64,000 bases of DNA from Poecilobothrus nobilitatus (taxonomy: Eukaryota; Arthropoda; Insecta; Diptera; Dolichopodidae), in assembly GCA_947095535.1 (NCBI GenBank), contig OX352774.1, positions 261,365,843-261,429,842 on the forward strand, given 5' to 3'. How positions within the stretch are numbered: position 1 is the stretch's first letter; each line of letters begins with the position of its first letter. The position numbers were made by a program, and so were the translations under genes. Shown piece after piece: positions 24,788 to 34,624 of the stretch. The notes beneath the pieces are model-generated. The model was not told the origin of the DNA. It did no database searches and saw only the letters and a list, made by a program, of their open reading frames with translations.

Positions 24788-25563
24788 ACTCTAGGAAAAT
24801 TTTTTACAAAATTATGGTAGGTTTGAGCAAGAAGCAGACAAGTTCAGGGGAAATATGAATTTAGAGGAGAATTGGTAACCTAATGATGTTTGAGCAGCGC
24901 CAGCCCATAAGTGAGAATTATACTCCATCTTCGGTCGAATATTTGCTTTATAGATATTGGCCAGATCACTAGGGGAAAAATAAGCTTTACAGCGAAAAAG
25001 AAAACCTAAACATTTGGCAGCTATTTTGACTATATCAAAAATATGTTCATTCCACAACATTTTTTGATTAAGCTGCATGCCTAAAATGTTTAAATTTGCA
25101 GACCGCTGTATATTTTCCCCTTGGAACCGTAGAATTGGTATGGATTGATCCCTTTTGCAAGAGATCTGACAGCTTTGAGTTTTGGAAGTGTTAAACTCAA
25201 CTCTGTTTTTAACACCCCAATCAGCTATTTTCACTAGGTCGTGGTTAACTGAACTAGCCATAATTTCCCTTTTTAAACTGATTGCGGTTGAAGTAGCATT
25301 CGATTTTTTAAAAAAATCATAAGATGCCACCAGAGTGCTGTCATCGACAAAACTATGGATTGGATTGAGAGTAGAACTGAGTAGGTCATTAATAAAAATT
25401 AAGAAGAGAGTGGGAGATAAGGCAGAGCCTTGTGGAACGCCAGCATTTATTTTATGAGTGTCAGACATAAAACTGTCGACAAGGATACGAAAGAAAATCC
25501 TCAATCCATGCACAGAAGGTGCTTCCCAACCCAATTGCTTGACATTTGCTCAGAAGAGCAGAA
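24788..25563 (-). pseudogene. non-LTR retrotransposon reverse-transcriptase fragment
   Basis: A continuous minus-strand frame (25534-24812, 240 codons) carries the C-terminal half of a LINE reverse transcriptase. GVPQGSALSPTLFL is at residues 32-45, and the catalytic box appears as FVDD at 62-65 instead of the usual F/YADD. NTSKTQ and LNILGMQLNQ follow, then RPKMEYNSHLWAGA, after which the frame departs from the expected protein. Upstream of residue ~15 the true frame is shifted: the sequence just before reads QAIGLGSTFCAWIEDF in another phase. The N-terminal endonuclease and finger domains are absent, as in a 5'-truncated copy. The motif set resembles the CR1/L2/Jockey group; the clade is not certain. 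It sits inside a SINE. Confidence 0.85.
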
Positions 25564-25598
25564 TTTATACCCTCTTACTCACTAGGTCACCGAGGCCC
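25564..25598 (-). mobile_element. SINE family A, copy 2, 5' head
   Basis: The minus strand reads GGGCCTCGGTGACCTAGTGA then GTAAGAGGGTATAAA, matching the first 35 bp of the SINE (A box TGACCTAGTGA). It stops where the LINE reverse-transcriptase sequence begins. The end GAGTAAGAGGGTATAAA resembles GGGTAGCGTGTAAAA at the far side of the LINE, as a diverged target-site duplication would. Confidence 0.75.
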
Positions 25599-26083
25599 CA
25601 ATTCATCTTATATACCATTTGTCATTCTCTAGCGAAAAATTAAAAACGATTATTATTTTACTTTTACAATTACTTTAAATCACATGGTATATATATAATA
25701 TTTAATTTTTATTTCTATTCAGATCAATTGGTAACCAAAAGCTGTTTGAAACAAGGCACATGGAAGTTTAAATAACAATTTGAATAAAATTATGAATCGC
25801 TGAGAACAAAAGTTTAAACTCTAAGATTTGATCTTTAAATCAAAAACAAGGCATCGACTTTCTTTTTTAGACATTTAAGACATAATAAAAAGATATAATT
25901 TAAAAAAAAAATATGATTGACCAAACCGTTATATAAAGCAGAAGGTTAGATTATTTTTCTAAGATACATAATATAAAAAATGCAGATCCGAATTAGATCT
26001 TTTTAAGAACAATGACAATTTTAGTATTAAGTGCTAAGATTAATTGCTATAAGTGCTAATAAATCTATAATATAATACACAAG
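25599..26083. other. AT-rich DNA, nothing recognised
   Basis: Short A/T-rich gap between the nested SINE/LINE and the LTR-like block. No frame or repeat is seen. Confidence 0.55.
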
Positions 26084-26477
26084 ATGTTGGCGAGACCTTG
26101 CCAACATGTAAAAAATATATTTTATATCTATAATAAAACACTCACACAGAATGTAAACTAAACTGGCAATGATGATATTTATTTAAAAAGTTAAAATTTT
26201 ATTACCAGAGACACAAATCTTTGACTCAAAGTATTATCAAGAGACACAAACCGTTCATTAAAAATATAAATAAATTTAGTAAATATTATTACCAGAGACC
26301 AAATTTTCCACTAGAAGTATTATCAGAGACACAAACCGTTCATTAAAAGTGAGTATAGTCAAAAAAGGAAAAGTACATATGTACTTAAAAAACACACATT
26401 TTCAATAAAAATAAATTCAGCAAATTTTTTATTTTTAAAATTTGACCGCCACATCCATTATGAACTGGTCGCAGTGG
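26084..26477 (+). repeat. possible solo LTR plus primer-binding-site remnant
   Basis: Opens with an inverted repeat, ATGTTGGC (26084-26091) / GCCAACAT (26100-26107), like LTRs beginning TGTTGGC. About 380 bp on, TGGTCGCAGTGG (26466-26477) resembles the TGGCGCAGTCGG-type primer-binding site (serine tRNA) of gypsy-group elements, with one extra T. Between them is an 86-bp direct repeat. No gag or pol sequence is seen and no second LTR was identified. A retroviral-like remnant is possible but not proven. Confidence 0.28.
26201..26349. repeat. 86-bp direct repeat, nearly two units
   Basis: ATTACCAGAG begins at 26201 and 26287. Within each unit GTATTATC is followed by AGAGACACAAACCGTTCATT. A related line with ATTATCAGAGACATGAATC occurs near 27018, so the unit belongs to a dispersed or decayed repeat. 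Confidence 0.75.
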
Positions 26478-27111
26478 TAAATTAAAAATAAATTATTAAT
26501 CTTCTGTTGGCGTTTTCTATCTTTGTTTTGGAAAAAAAAAATAAAAATAGGTACTCTTAATAAAATTAAAACACCTGAAAGTGAAAAGAGCAAAGTTTAT
26601 AGTAAGTCTCATATTTATAAGAAAAAAATAATAGGCCGATTTTATTCTTGATTTTGTTTTCATTAGTATAAAAGCTGGTTAAAGCTTCGTAACAGATCTT
26701 AAAATAGTTTTATTTATTTAGGTTGAAATTTTGATTTTTAACATAAAATATAACATAAAATATTCGAATTTTTTTATTAATATAAAATTCGGCAGACTTA
26801 GCTGATTATATTTCATAACAGAAATCAGAAACTTACGAAATATTATAGAAATGGATATTTTTCTTAAAAAAAAAAGAAAAAATAACATAGAAAATATCAT
26901 TTTAGAAGCCTTCTCCCACAATAGATTCACAAGATAATTTATTATTAGACCATTAAATTAAAAAGCTGTCGAGAACGACCTTCAAAAAAAAAAGCCCCCG
27001 AAAATTTATGAAATTTCATTATCAGAGACATGAATCTTTTATTAAATATACCAAAGACCTCTTCCAAAGTACATTTAAATAAAATAAATTCAGCAAATTT
27101 TTTTCAAGCAA
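26478..27111. other. AT-rich DNA with relics of the preceding repeat
   Basis: Holds ATTATCAGAGACATGAATC near 27018 and TAAATTCAGCAAATTTTTT near 27083, which matches a string at about 26411. This suggests a second decayed copy of the LTR-like block. No gene is seen. Confidence 0.45.
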
Positions 27112-27262
27112 AAAAAAAACAAGTAAAAGTAACAGGTAACAGTCAGTCGATGCAACCGACTTATTTGTACCCTACAACTAAAAAATTCAAATTAAATTAA
27201 AAATCCATAAGTTATTTTAGTTAGGTACTTAATATACCTAAGCTAAAAAAATACATGTAATA
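27112..27262 (-). mobile_element. family T element end, inverted copy
   Basis: The minus strand contains AACTTATGGATTTTTAATTT, AATTTGAATTTTTTAG, GTAGGGTACAAATAAGTCGG, TTGCAT and ACTTGTTT, matching the right end of the element at 6993-7893 over about 120 bp. A 20-bp insertion separates GTTGCAT from TTTTACTTG. The rest of the element is absent or too decayed. Confidence 0.8.
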
Positions 27263-30200
27263 ATCCCTCCCTTAATGCAGGTACTAAAGGAGTCAGTATG
27301 ATAACGTAAATGTTTTTGAATCTATAGAAATTGTGCAATTGCATAGGGGATTTTCTAGTAGTTTATAAAATAGCAAAAGATTCTCAAAATTTAATTTTAA
27401 TTAACGTTTCAAATATTTGCCATAAATGTTGTAATTAAATATTTAAAAAAAAAAAAAAAAAACTGAAATCCATATTGAAATTTTTCAAAATATTTAAAAA
27501 ATTTGGATTTTAAGATTTCTTTAAAATTAAAGTGAAAATAAAATATTTTGAAATTTTTATTTATAGACTTAGTAAATTTTTTTTTTTATTTATTTTTAAT
27601 TAATATAATTTTTTATATTACTGAAGGCATATTTTGTTAAATTAAATTAGTGTAAAGGTGTAAAATATCAATACATAATTGAAAATATCGATTTAAGCCA
27701 ATTATTTGATAATAATAATGAGATCTGATTTTATCATTGTTTCTGTTTGTGTTTTTTTGAAAGTATATACTTTTTAAACTTTAAGGACATTTTTTAAAAG
27801 GATAATTAATATTAATTTTAATATTGTATAACAATTAATCTATATTATGTATATATACATATATATAAAATATTAGGCTGATTGAAATGCCTAAAGCTTT
27901 TCTTAAAGGAGAAAGTAAAGTAGAAAGTAAAATTTGCTGTTAGATGTAATCAAAATTTGAAAAAAAAAAAAAATAAATTTACAACCTTTCGAAAATCATA
28001 AGAACTGTTATATAAAATTTTAAACATAAGAAATTTAAATATTGAAAAGAATATTTAAATTCATTTTGATACAAATGTAAATATAAATATTTATTATTTT
28101 CTTTTAGCTTTTTCCATTTTTTTTAATTTTAATTTAAAATTTATTTTTTAATATAAAAAAGATGGTGTCATACATTTTTTAATATATCTATTGAGTAAAA
28201 ATTTTCGAACTTAATATTAAAAAAAATGATTACTTTTTAGATTCAATAATGATTCAAGTGAGTCAAACATTTTTTGTTTTAATATGAAAGAAATAAAAAA
28301 AAAAAAAAACCAAAAAGAAATGCATATGTATGAAAAATTTGATTTTCTTTTTATTTAAAAAATGAAATTTAGTTATATTTTCTTTTTTTTTTTTTCATTT
28401 AATTTTTCGAAAATTTTTTTTTTTTTTTTTTTTGTATTTTGGGAAATCGCCCAAAGATATTAAAATACGTATAGTAAAATGAAAAGTAGAACATACAAAG
28501 AAAAAATCAAAATTTTATTTGAAATCTTTTGCCAATTTTATACACAAAAGACAACATTTTAAAGTTTTTATGTGCCAAATTTAGCTTGAAAATAAATAAA
28601 AAAAAAAAATATTTACAAATAAATTGGATTTTGATTTTTTTTTTTTTTATTTTTCGATTGGACTTGATGTTTTTTGGATTGTTTCCTATATTTTTTTCGT
28701 TTTTTTTGAATCAATTCAATAGCGAATATCATATTTATAAAATTTTTATCTATTTTGTTTTATTTAAGAGTGAAGGAGGGCAAAAAGTGGAGTGAAATAA
28801 AAAAAAAAATGGATTGGGTATTCCAGAATATAAATTGAGGGTATTCGAAATTATTTTATGAATATATTGTACTTGTTATAAAGCAATTTAGTTATTGGAA
28901 AATTAAGTTTTTTTTATTTTTTTTTGTTGGACCCTCTGTGGTTTTAAAATAAAATTTCAATTTGTTTTTAAAAATTCCTGAGGGAAGATTCTGACAGAAT
29001 ATTAAAAAAATGAATAAATATGTTAGTATTTTTTGCTTGTTATAATTAATTTTTTCTGTTTTATTTAAAAAAAAGTATATTATGTACTTTTTTTTATCAA
29101 TTTAATATTAATTAGGTATGGGATTTGATTTAATTTATTTTATTGTGTTTTTTTTTTTTTTTTTTTTTTGTAATTACAAATTGTTTCTGTATAATATAGT
29201 AAATGAAATTTTAATCTTTTATTATTTATTTTTGGTGCCTACTAGTTGATATTATTTATAATACATTTTATATATCATTTAAGACAATTACTGATGAAAT
29301 ATTTAGTAAAGTTAAAAAAATAAATAATTTATAGTATCAAAAGGGGAATGATATGGTTAAAAATTATAGTTTTTGTACAATTGAAAAAATTATCGAAAAT
29401 ATTTTCTTTTATTTTTATGTGAATCGATCAAACTTGGTAGAGGTGGAATAAAAGAACATTAAAATTAAAAGCAAATATAATATAAGGAAACTGACATATC
29501 TCAAATGTCATTTTATAAAACGACTTTTTATCGAGAAATCTTTTCCAAAAAAAAGTTTATTTTTACAAAAAGATTAGTTACAACAATTTGCAAAAGAACA
29601 TTTAAACAAAACACAATTTCTTAAAATGAAATATACCGATAGCATATAATATAGACATATAAATATAGTTTTGTTTAGAAAATACGAAAAATTTCATTTT
29701 TTGGAAAAGAAAAACATTTTTCATTTGTCGTATATGAATGAGTTAATCATTCGATTGCTTTGCTAAAAATTCTTTTATCAAATAATCTTATTTTTATATG
29801 AATTCTTCCAAATATTAATTTAAATAAATGGAAATTTAATTAAATGGAAAATTTTCAAGTTGACTTTTTTTAAAATAACTTTTGAAATAACACAAGCTTT
29901 AAAACAACACAAGCTCCATTCTTTTTTGATGTATACTGAGAATTCGTTTTTATATTGTTTCTGATTTTGAATGCTATATTTTTATAATCATTAATATAAA
30001 TTTTTTAATAGTCATCTTAAATTTTGTGTTCAATTATAAAACGACAGTTTCATATAATCGAACTCGATATGTAAAACTAAAATTAAATAAGTATAATAAG
30101 TTATATTTTTATTTATTACTTTGTTCAATTCATTTTAACCCAAGGATTCTTTTTTTTATTTTTTCTTCCAATCTTTAGTAATTCTTGTTTTTGTTTTTTG

Positions 30201-31679
30201 GTTTTTTTTTTTTTGTTTAATATTTATTGTACATGTATTTTGATAAATAATATTGTATCCTAAAGTGTTGAACCATAAAATTTATCAAAAAAAAAAAAAA
30301 AAAAGGACATATGCATTTTATCCTACTTATATCCATATAATATATAATATATATATAATATGCCAAGGCAATTCTAGATTTACATAACCCAAAATATATT
30401 ATGTAATATACTCTATAATGTATTTGGGGAATTTATAAAAATCTGCAGTTTAATAAAATTACGCAAAAACAGCATATTTTAATACTAAAAAAAAAATTAC
30501 AAAACTAAAAATAAAAAAAATAAAAAAATGTATTTCATTGTTGCGGTATTTTTTTTTTTTTTTATTATTTTAATCTAAATAATATGTACACAAAATATAT
30601 TGTATATCCATTCAAAAAAAAATAATTTTTTAATAAAAGAAAATAAAAAAGCGAAAAATTATTGTGAAAAAGAAAAAGAAGAAAATAAAAAATGTGAATC
30701 GTCCTTAAATGAGAAAATAAACGTTTCATAATGAGAAATTGCATTAAATGTTGAGAATCATTTTTTTTATTTTTTTTTTATTTTTGTAATAAGTTGAATA
30801 GTTGAACACACAAACTACAGAAAAATTGTAGGGAGTTGTTTTGTTTTTTTTTTTTAAATTTTTATTATTGTTGTTATTGTGTTTGTTTTTATTTCTTATC
30901 CCTATTTTGAGGTCGTTGTCGTGAGATGAATATTTCAAAAATGAATATGTGACAGCTTTACTAAAAAAAAAAAATATTTTTATGAATGTTTGCTTTTATT
31001 TTTTTTTCATATATATGTTTATATGGGTACATTATATATATGTATAGTATATTTATATAATTTCTTTACAACTTCAAGAATGTAAAATATAATTTGTATC
31101 AAAACTATAAATAAAAAAAAATAAATTAAAAAATAATAAATAACAAAAACAAAAATTACAAGAGAAAATATGTATCTATGTACATATTTTCTGCCATTTT
31201 CAAATTAACAGTAAATTTTTCTTTAGTTTGTGTAATAAATGCAGGTTTTTGAATGCAATTCTAAGGACATAGAAATTTATCCTGTGTCTCCACTTGCAAG
31301 TTACAAGGTTGAAAGCAATTAGGTTCATATGTAAATAAGTCATCAAAAAATATTTTTTAAGAATTGCGACGTAGGTGGCGTTTTTTTTTTCTTTTTGCTA
31401 ATAAGACTATATTGTCAAAACAAAATTAAATTAAAAGTTTAAAATAACGACATAAAAATGACCCTTCTAATACTTATATAATTTTATTAATTAAATTAAA
31501 ATTGTAATTAAAATTTTGAATTATAATCTATATATAAATGACATTTTTTTAATATTTAAATAAGTAATTTAACACTGAACTTCTTGAAATTTTTTTACTT
31601 TAATTATATACATACATACACACATATTATGTACATACATACAAAAACAAAAACACAGTAAAAATCAATTCTCTCTACA
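27263..31679. other. AT-rich DNA, very long homopolymers, no gene
   Basis: Among the lowest-complexity parts of the window. Examples are runs of 20 T at 28414-28433, 22 T at 29148-29169 and 18 A at 30287-30304. The frames at 28529-28795 and 30744-30938 are Phe- or Lys/Asn-rich translations of these tracts. Confidence 0.65.
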
Positions 31680-32240
31680 ACCGTACGTGGCGACGATGAG
31701 AGCCGGAACGTCTTTCTGTTCATACCATAACGACGTCGTCATTACTGAGTCGTTACGTACCGTTGCAATGAGAGTTGAACCTTAAACTTCCATTCAGAAA
31801 CTTCTTCTATTTTTATTTTCAGTCATATTTGTTTTGTCATTTTTGAAATGTCAAATTATTTGTAGATTTATGTTGGAGATAATGTCGACGTTTTTGAAGC
31901 CCACCAGTTGCGAAATTTCGCAGTTCAATGACAACGTCAAAGGCGTTAAACTATGAAGATGGCTACTATTTGCGTTTTATTTTTTTTTTGCTATTTGTTC
32001 AGATGACGTTTATTGACTCTGTTGAAATGAGAAAAAGTTGAAATGAACTTAACTTTTACGCCGTTCAATATTTAATTTCGTTGAGATCAGATCAGATCAT
32101 ACAATTTCATATAATTCAACATTTTTTGAAATTTCACGTCGTTGAAAAGCGTATCGACATTATATCTAGCATTATGCAAATCACAGAAATAATTTTGTTT
32201 ATCGCCACTGCAACAGATAAACTAAAAAACGGTTTTCTTT
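31680..32240. promoter_or_regulatory. CpG-rich island, candidate promoter or enhancer
   Basis: Stands out from its surroundings by frequent CG dinucleotides: CCGTACGTGGCGACGATGAG, AACGACGTCGTCATT, GAGTCGTTACGTACCGTTGC, GTCGACG, CAACGTCAAAGGCG and CACGTCGTTGAAAAGCGTAT. ACGACGTCGT (about 31729) is a perfect palindrome close to CRE/ATF-like TGACGTCA sites, and TCAGTCAT near 31821 matches an insect initiator. A 17-codon frame, MKMATICVLFFFCYLFR, starts at 31953. No known gene is recognised. The block could be a promoter with a 5' UTR, an enhancer or an unidentified mobile element. Confidence 0.35.
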
Positions 32241-33163
32241 ACGTAAAAGTAAAATTACTAAAATATCAAGGAAGTTTTAAGTTTTATTAAAAATATGACA
32301 TAAAATAGACATACGTCTAAAATAGAATTAAAGTCAAAGGAAGAGTGAAATTTAGAGTAATTCTTGAATAATTTATTAAAAGAGTAGAATTACACTCTAA
32401 AAATATGTAGACAAACAGACAATATAATATACTTTTTAACAATATTTTAGCTATAAAATATTTTATGATGTCTTCTCTTTTTCTACATATTATATAGATA
32501 ATATAAATTATTATGTATGTATATCATCTACTTTATAATATAATTTTTTTTACTATTACAGTTTTGTGTAGTTCTTAAGTAAATTTTGTATTATTTTGTT
32601 TCTTTCTAATTTTAAAAATGTCTTATGTTTGTATTACATGCTTAGCATTATAAGTCCCTAAACTTTGTATATGAGTGGATTTAAATTGAAAACATTGAGT
32701 AAAAAGAAAAAAAATATTACAAGTTAATATTTTTGTGATTTATTGTACTCTGTATGAGGTTTTAACAAATATTTTATTTTAATTTTTGTTTTTGATTTTA
32801 TGCAGGGATTGTCTATTCGAAATTAAAAAAAAAATGTCTACTTTTATTTTGTGATGATTTATTTCAGTTTTGAATCATGACTGTCGATATTATTAATTTA
32901 TAATTTATCTTAAGTTACAGTAGTTAATTTAACTTATGTATAGCTATGCGGTATTTTAATAAGGATGCATGCATGGATGTATGCATTTGAATTACTAATG
33001 GAATAATTAATAATTAATGGAATGAATAATAATTAATGGAATGAAAAAAAATTTCCAGAAATGATCGCTAATTAAATATTTTTTTAATAAGAATTATTTT
33101 TTATGTAGTCATTTCTATTTGTAATGTTAAAATAATGAAGATCAATTATTTACTTCAAATATA
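32241..33163. other. AT-rich DNA, nothing recognised
   Basis: A/T runs and short local repeats such as TTAATGGAATGAA near 33015-33045. The 69-codon plus-strand frame at 32081-32290 begins in the CpG-rich block but shows no protein-like features. Confidence 0.55.
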
Positions 33164-33768
33164 CAGGGTGTTTCCGACTCGATGGTCTTTCTTCAAGTGG
33201 ATGATCGGGCATGACGAGACGAACAAAAAATTGTATTGGAGGGGGGGGGGGGTCTATTCTGGACCCTTTTCGAGATATGAGGGGTTAAAGATGTTACTTT
33301 TCATACAAAAATCTATAGCCTTTGAACAGCTTGCTGTAGGGAGATAAAAAAGATGGGTTTTGTTGAGTAAGTTGTTAGCTTTAATTTTTGTTTACTAAAG
33401 ATTCCCATATCATAACAGTTACAAAGTTATGAATGTTCAAAATGACTTAATATGAAAAAATTATGTTTCAAACTCAATTTTCTTTTGAAACACCCTATAC
33501 TTAGGGTACTTTTTATAGCATATTTCGAAACAACTTTTCAAGCCTTATAATTAGTACCTAAAAACTTTTTCTGTTCTTTTTTATCTCTCTATAGCAAACC
33601 GTTCAAAAGTTATAAATTTCTTATGAAAAGTCGCTAAACCATCTTTAACCCCTCATATCTCGGAAAGGGGGTCCAGAATTGACCCCCTTCCTTCCATACA
33701 ATTTTTTGTTCGTCTCGACATGCCCGATTACCCATTTGAAGGAAGGCCATGAAGTCGAAAACACCCTG
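33164..33768. mobile_element. MITE with long terminal inverted repeats and TA flanks
   Basis: Ends are CAGGGTGTTT (33164) and its inverse AACACCCTG (to 33768), each next to TA. The arms extend roughly 190 bp with about 80-85% similarity: ATCGGGCATG, GAGACGAACAAAAAATTGTA, GATATGAGGGGTTAAAGATG and GAGATAAAAAAG occur in both, inverted. A run of 12 G (33241-33252) lies in the left arm where the right arm has a mixed G-rich stretch. A third terminus-like motif GAAACACCCTATA sits at 33487-33499, suggesting a composite or nested structure. Non-coding; the frame at 33135-33347 lies in the left arm. TA duplication is typical of Tc1/mariner-related elements. Confidence 0.85.
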
Positions 33769-34122
33769 TATAGTGTAAATTAGTTTCAAGTATCCGGCGT
33801 AGAAAAAAACTAAATAAAGAAAAGGATTTATTTATTAAATGACGCTTTCAATCTAAGAATCGAACAGAATGTGCAGTATTATAACCAACTAGACTTGTGA
33901 AGCGGATAAATTGATTTATAAAAATAAGCTATGCTTAATTATTGTAAAAATATATAGCTTTAAAAAATATTTATGAAAATATAGCTTTAAAATAGGTGCC
34001 TAAGTTCTCCAATTTAAAAAATTATTTTTAAATACGATTCTAAAATAGCTGTGCACCTCTTTCTAATACATATATACCAATTTAAAGGCGGTCACTTTTA
34101 GGAACTTAATTTTGTAGCAATT
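33769..34122. other. AT-rich DNA between two inverted-repeat elements
   Basis: No frame recognised. A short local duplication of ATATAGCTTTAAAA is visible near 33953 and 33979. Confidence 0.55.
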
Positions 34123-34149
34123 AGCTTGAAGTGTGTTATTATGCCCGTA

Positions 34150-34270
34150 TTTCATTTCCTGAAGTCTCAATGTCATTATCATTTGACTGTATTTCATTGC
34201 CTGTATTACCATTTGACTGAATTTCAACTATATTTGATTTGAAGGAATTTTACTTGTCTGAATTTAAATG
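34150..34270 (-). repeat. 15-bp minisatellite, left arm (inverted)
   Basis: Reverse-complement units of the right-arm repeat: CATTTGACTGTATTTCATTG, CCTGTATTACCATTTG, ACTGAATTTCAACTAT and ACTTGTCTGAATTTAAATGA. More decayed than the right arm. Confidence 0.7.
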
Positions 34271-34459
34271 AGTTGTTTGTGTGGAAAAGTATGCAAAAAG
34301 TGAGAAAAAGAGATTTTATAATTTGATACAAAATCAGAGATATACACTATATATTTATATATATATATATTTATAAGAAATATGGGAATAATTCCAGATT
34401 ATTTATATATATACGTTGTCTAAAAAATAATGAAAAGATTTATCTATCCAATATACAAG

Positions 34460-34597
34460 CAAGTGAAATCCAGTCGATTAAAATACAGACAAATGAAATC
34501 TAGTCAAATGAAATGCACTCAAATTAAATCCAGTTAAATGGTAGCGCAGGCAAGTGTCATTCTATCAAGTGATATCTAGCCAAATAATAAAATACAG
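34460..34597 (+). repeat. 15-bp minisatellite, right arm
   Basis: About nine units, mostly exactly 15 bp, starting at 34460, 34475, 34490, 34505, 34520 and onward. The fourth position and the middle of the unit vary between copies, and one 16-bp unit contains GTAGCGCAGG. The period and drift suggest an old array. Confidence 0.85.
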
Positions 34598-34624
34598 ACT
34601 CGTCATACTAACACGAACTAGCTT

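Larger units (their letters stand above)
34123..34624. mobile_element. foldback element with 15-bp minisatellite arms
   Basis: Two arms of related 15-bp tandem units lie in opposite orientation around a 190-bp AT-rich centre. The right arm (34460-34597) has units such as CAAGTGAAATCCAGT, CAAATGAAATCTAGT and CAAATTAAATCCAGT. The left arm (about 34150-34270) carries the inverse, e.g. ACTGTATTTCATTGC and CTGTATTACCATTTG. Outer ends also match inverted: GTGTTATTATGCC (about 34132) against GTGTTAGTATGAC read from 34614 downwards. Drosophila FB elements have this architecture, with inverted arms built from short tandem repeats. No transposase is present. Confidence 0.75.

Noticed and set aside
28529..28795. 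Hydrophobic 88-codon frame
   Set aside because: Translation of T runs; no start context and no recognisable motif.
32081..32290. 69-codon frame near the CpG-rich block
   Set aside because: No similarity recognised, no typical start context, and it runs into AT-rich DNA.
33135..33347. Plus-strand 70-codon frame
   Set aside because: It lies in the left inverted arm of a MITE, includes a poly-G tract, and has no conserved domain.
34150..34597. CRISPR array
   Set aside because: The 15-bp units are contiguous with no spacers, occur inverted on both sides, and the genome is eukaryotic.
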